This document shows positions 62,850 to 64,000 of a stretch of 64,000 bases of DNA, piece after piece (the first letter of the stretch is position 1; each line of letters begins with the position of its first letter). This DNA is from Arthrobacter alkaliphilus. GTDB lineage: Bacteria > Actinomycetota > Actinomycetes > Actinomycetales > Micrococcaceae. Made by a program: the position numbers and the translations under genes. Below the pieces are notes generated by a model. It had not been told where the DNA came from, did not search any database, and worked only from the letters and a program-made list of their open reading frames with translations. The DNA is taken from assembly GCF_021483235.1 (NCBI RefSeq), contig NZ_JAKEEC010000011.1, positions 53,629 through 117,628 of the forward strand, written 5' to 3'.

Positions 62850-64000
62850 TCAGCCGTTGGTGAGGGTGACGTCGTCGAGGTACATCCAGGTGTCGTCGGC
62901 AGGGCTGGAGCCGTCGAGGTGGACGTTGAACCAAAGGGTGATGGTCTGGCCCTTGTAGGCGGTGAGGTCGGCGGTGAGCTGGGTCCAGGTGCCGTTGTTG
63001 TTGCAGAGCTTGAACAGGCTCGCCACGGTGGCGCCACTGGTGGTGCGGACCTGTGCTTCCATCCAGTCGTACGGGCAGGCGGCGCCCGTGCAGGGGTCTT
63101 CCGCGCTGTGGGGTTGGTACCAGAAGGACAGGGTAGACGTCCCGGTGGCGGGAACAGTGATGGTCTGGGACAGGCTGCTGTCCCCTAGTGGCTCGGTTCC
63201 GGAGGCGACGCCGAGGAGCGCCGAGCCAGCCCCAGTGTGGGCAACCGTGGAGGCCACGGGTGCTTTGACGCCCCCGGTGACCCAAGAGCTCAGCCCGGAC
63301 TCGAATCCACCGTTGGTGATGGTCGAGGTTGTGGTTCCCGTGGGGGTGACCGGCGCCGAGGCGGCCGACGCCGGTGAGGTGCCGATGGCGTTCGTGGCGG
63401 TGACCGTGAAGGTGTAGGCGGTGCCATTGCTCAGCCCGGTGACGTTCGCCGTCGTCGCGGGCGGGTTCCCGGTGACGGTGACCGGCGCCAGGGTCGTGGA
63501 GCCGGCGTGCGGGGTGACCGCGTAGGACGTGATCGCGGAGCCGCCGTTGTTCGGGGCAGTCCAGGAAACAGTTGCGGACCCGTTTCCGGCCGTCGCTGTG
63601 ACACCTGTCGGTGCGGCCGGCGCCGTCTGGGTCGCCTGGCTATTGGTGAGCGTGACGTCGTCGAGGTACATCCACGTGTCGTCGGCAGGGCTGGAACCGT
63701 CGAGGTGGACATTGAACCAGAGCACGACGGTCTGGCCGTTGTAGGCGGAGAGGTCGGCGGTCAGCTGGGTCCAGGTGCCGTTGTTGTTGCAGAGCTTAAA
63801 CAAGCTCGCCAGGGTGGTGCCGCTGGTGGATCGGACTTGTGCTTCCATCCAGTCGTATTGGCAGGTGGTGCCGTTGCAGGTGTCATCGGCGGTGTGTGGC
63901 TGGTACCAGAAGGACAGCGTAGACGTCCCGGCGGCGGGCATGGTGACGGTCTGGGACAGGCTGCTGTCTCCGAGCGGCTCGGCTCCGGAGGCGACGCCGA
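62850..64000 (-). CDS. Large secreted repeat protein, C-terminal part (N-terminus beyond window)
   Basis: The frame runs off the right edge. From the window edge inward it shows a jelly-roll-like module (STLSFWYQPHTADDTCNG, YDWMEAQVRSTSG, LFKLCNNNGTWTQLTADL), a fibronectin type III domain (PAAPTGVTATAGNGSATVSW, GLSNGTAYTFTVTATNAIG), then a second, nearly identical jelly-roll module to the stop. Two Cys pairs recur in each module. The layout is that of an exported glycan-binding or peptidase protein; the catalytic or N-terminal part lies outside. It converges with the gene at 62216. Confidence 0.85.
   Translation of the reverse strand, partial: GVASGAEPLGDSSLSQTVTMPAAGTSTLSFWYQPHTADDTCNGTTCQYDWMEAQVRSTSGTTLASLFKLCNNNGTWTQLTADLSAYNGQTVVLWFNVHLDGSSPADDTWMYLDDVTLTNSQATQTAPAAPTGVTATAGNGSATVSWTAPNNGGSAITSYAVTPHAGSTTLAPVTVTGNPPATTANVTGLSNGTAYTFTVTATNAIGTSPASAASAPVTPTGTTTSTITNGGFESGLSSWVTGGVKAPVASTVAHTGAGSALLGVASGTEPLGDSSLSQTITVPATGTSTLSFWYQPHSAEDPCTGAACPYDWMEAQVRTTSGATVASLFKLCNNNGTWTQLTADLTAYKGQTITLWFNVHLDGSSPADDTWMYLDDVTLTNG
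62866..63980. repeat. Two near-identical modules about 787 bp apart within the secreted protein gene
   Basis: The stretch from about 62866 to 63200 recurs from about 63653 to 63980 with scattered, mostly synonymous changes, and codes for the two jelly-roll modules. It would allow recombination or copy-number change of modules. Confidence 0.7.

Overview
The window is chromosomal DNA of a high-GC Gram-positive bacterium, most likely a soil Micrococcaceae member (Arthrobacter, Paenarthrobacter or Pseudarthrobacter). The genus is inferred from the GC-rich codon use, frequent GTG/TTG starts, a homoprotocatechuate dioxygenase with the ligand set of Arthrobacter MndD, a DtxR-type iron box, an ANTAR regulator, LGFP repeats and a complete Kdp system. 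No rRNA, tRNA, prophage, intact insertion sequence or CRISPR array was seen.

Layout. 1-1.6 kb: edge-truncated PadR regulator and two unknown genes. 1.7-10.2 kb: homoprotocatechuate (4-hydroxyphenylacetate) meta-cleavage genes hpaE-D-H-I, a FAH/RraA fusion with a GntR regulator, and a divergent flavin hydroxylase. 10.3-16.3 kb: hydrolase, membrane and cell-surface proteins, including an LGFP-repeat protein with an L,D-transpeptidase-like end. 16.3-26.6 kb: potassium homeostasis, kdpDE and kdpFABC with an extra 37-residue membrane ORF, and a divergent APC-type transporter. 26.6-27.25 kb: a non-coding array of short and long repeats. 27.4-44.3 kb: carbohydrate block with a LacI-controlled ABC importer, two Gfo/Idh dehydrogenases, a TIM-barrel isomerase, a ThuA protein, two ROK proteins, xylAB, an alditol oxidase and a mutarotase. 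44.3-46.4 kb: pobA and an IclR regulator. 46.5-50.8 kb: signalling and membrane genes, including mscL. 50.9-56.2 kb: an operon with a strong promoter-operator, an MFS transporter, a GntR regulator, a hydantoinase-like amidohydrolase and two aspartate/glutamate racemase-superfamily proteins with altered catalytic cysteines. 56.2-57.3 kb: cold-shock protein and response regulator. 57.3-59.6 kb: an AT-richer minus-strand island that looks like a decayed polymorphic-toxin locus, with a frameshifted TNT-like toxin tail, its candidate immunity gene and further immunity-like genes including a SUKH/SMI1 protein. 59.7-64 kb: an orphan Fe(III)-binding lipoprotein under an iron box, a paralogue of the 27.4-kb gene, an SRPBCC protein, a membrane protein and the end of a large repeat-containing secreted protein.

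Most is recognisable catabolic or homeostatic biology. The least conventional parts are the decayed toxin/immunity island, the cysteine-less racemase homologue beside an arylmalonate-decarboxylase-like protein, the 0.65-kb repeat array, and a paralogous gene pair that shares its upstream DNA.
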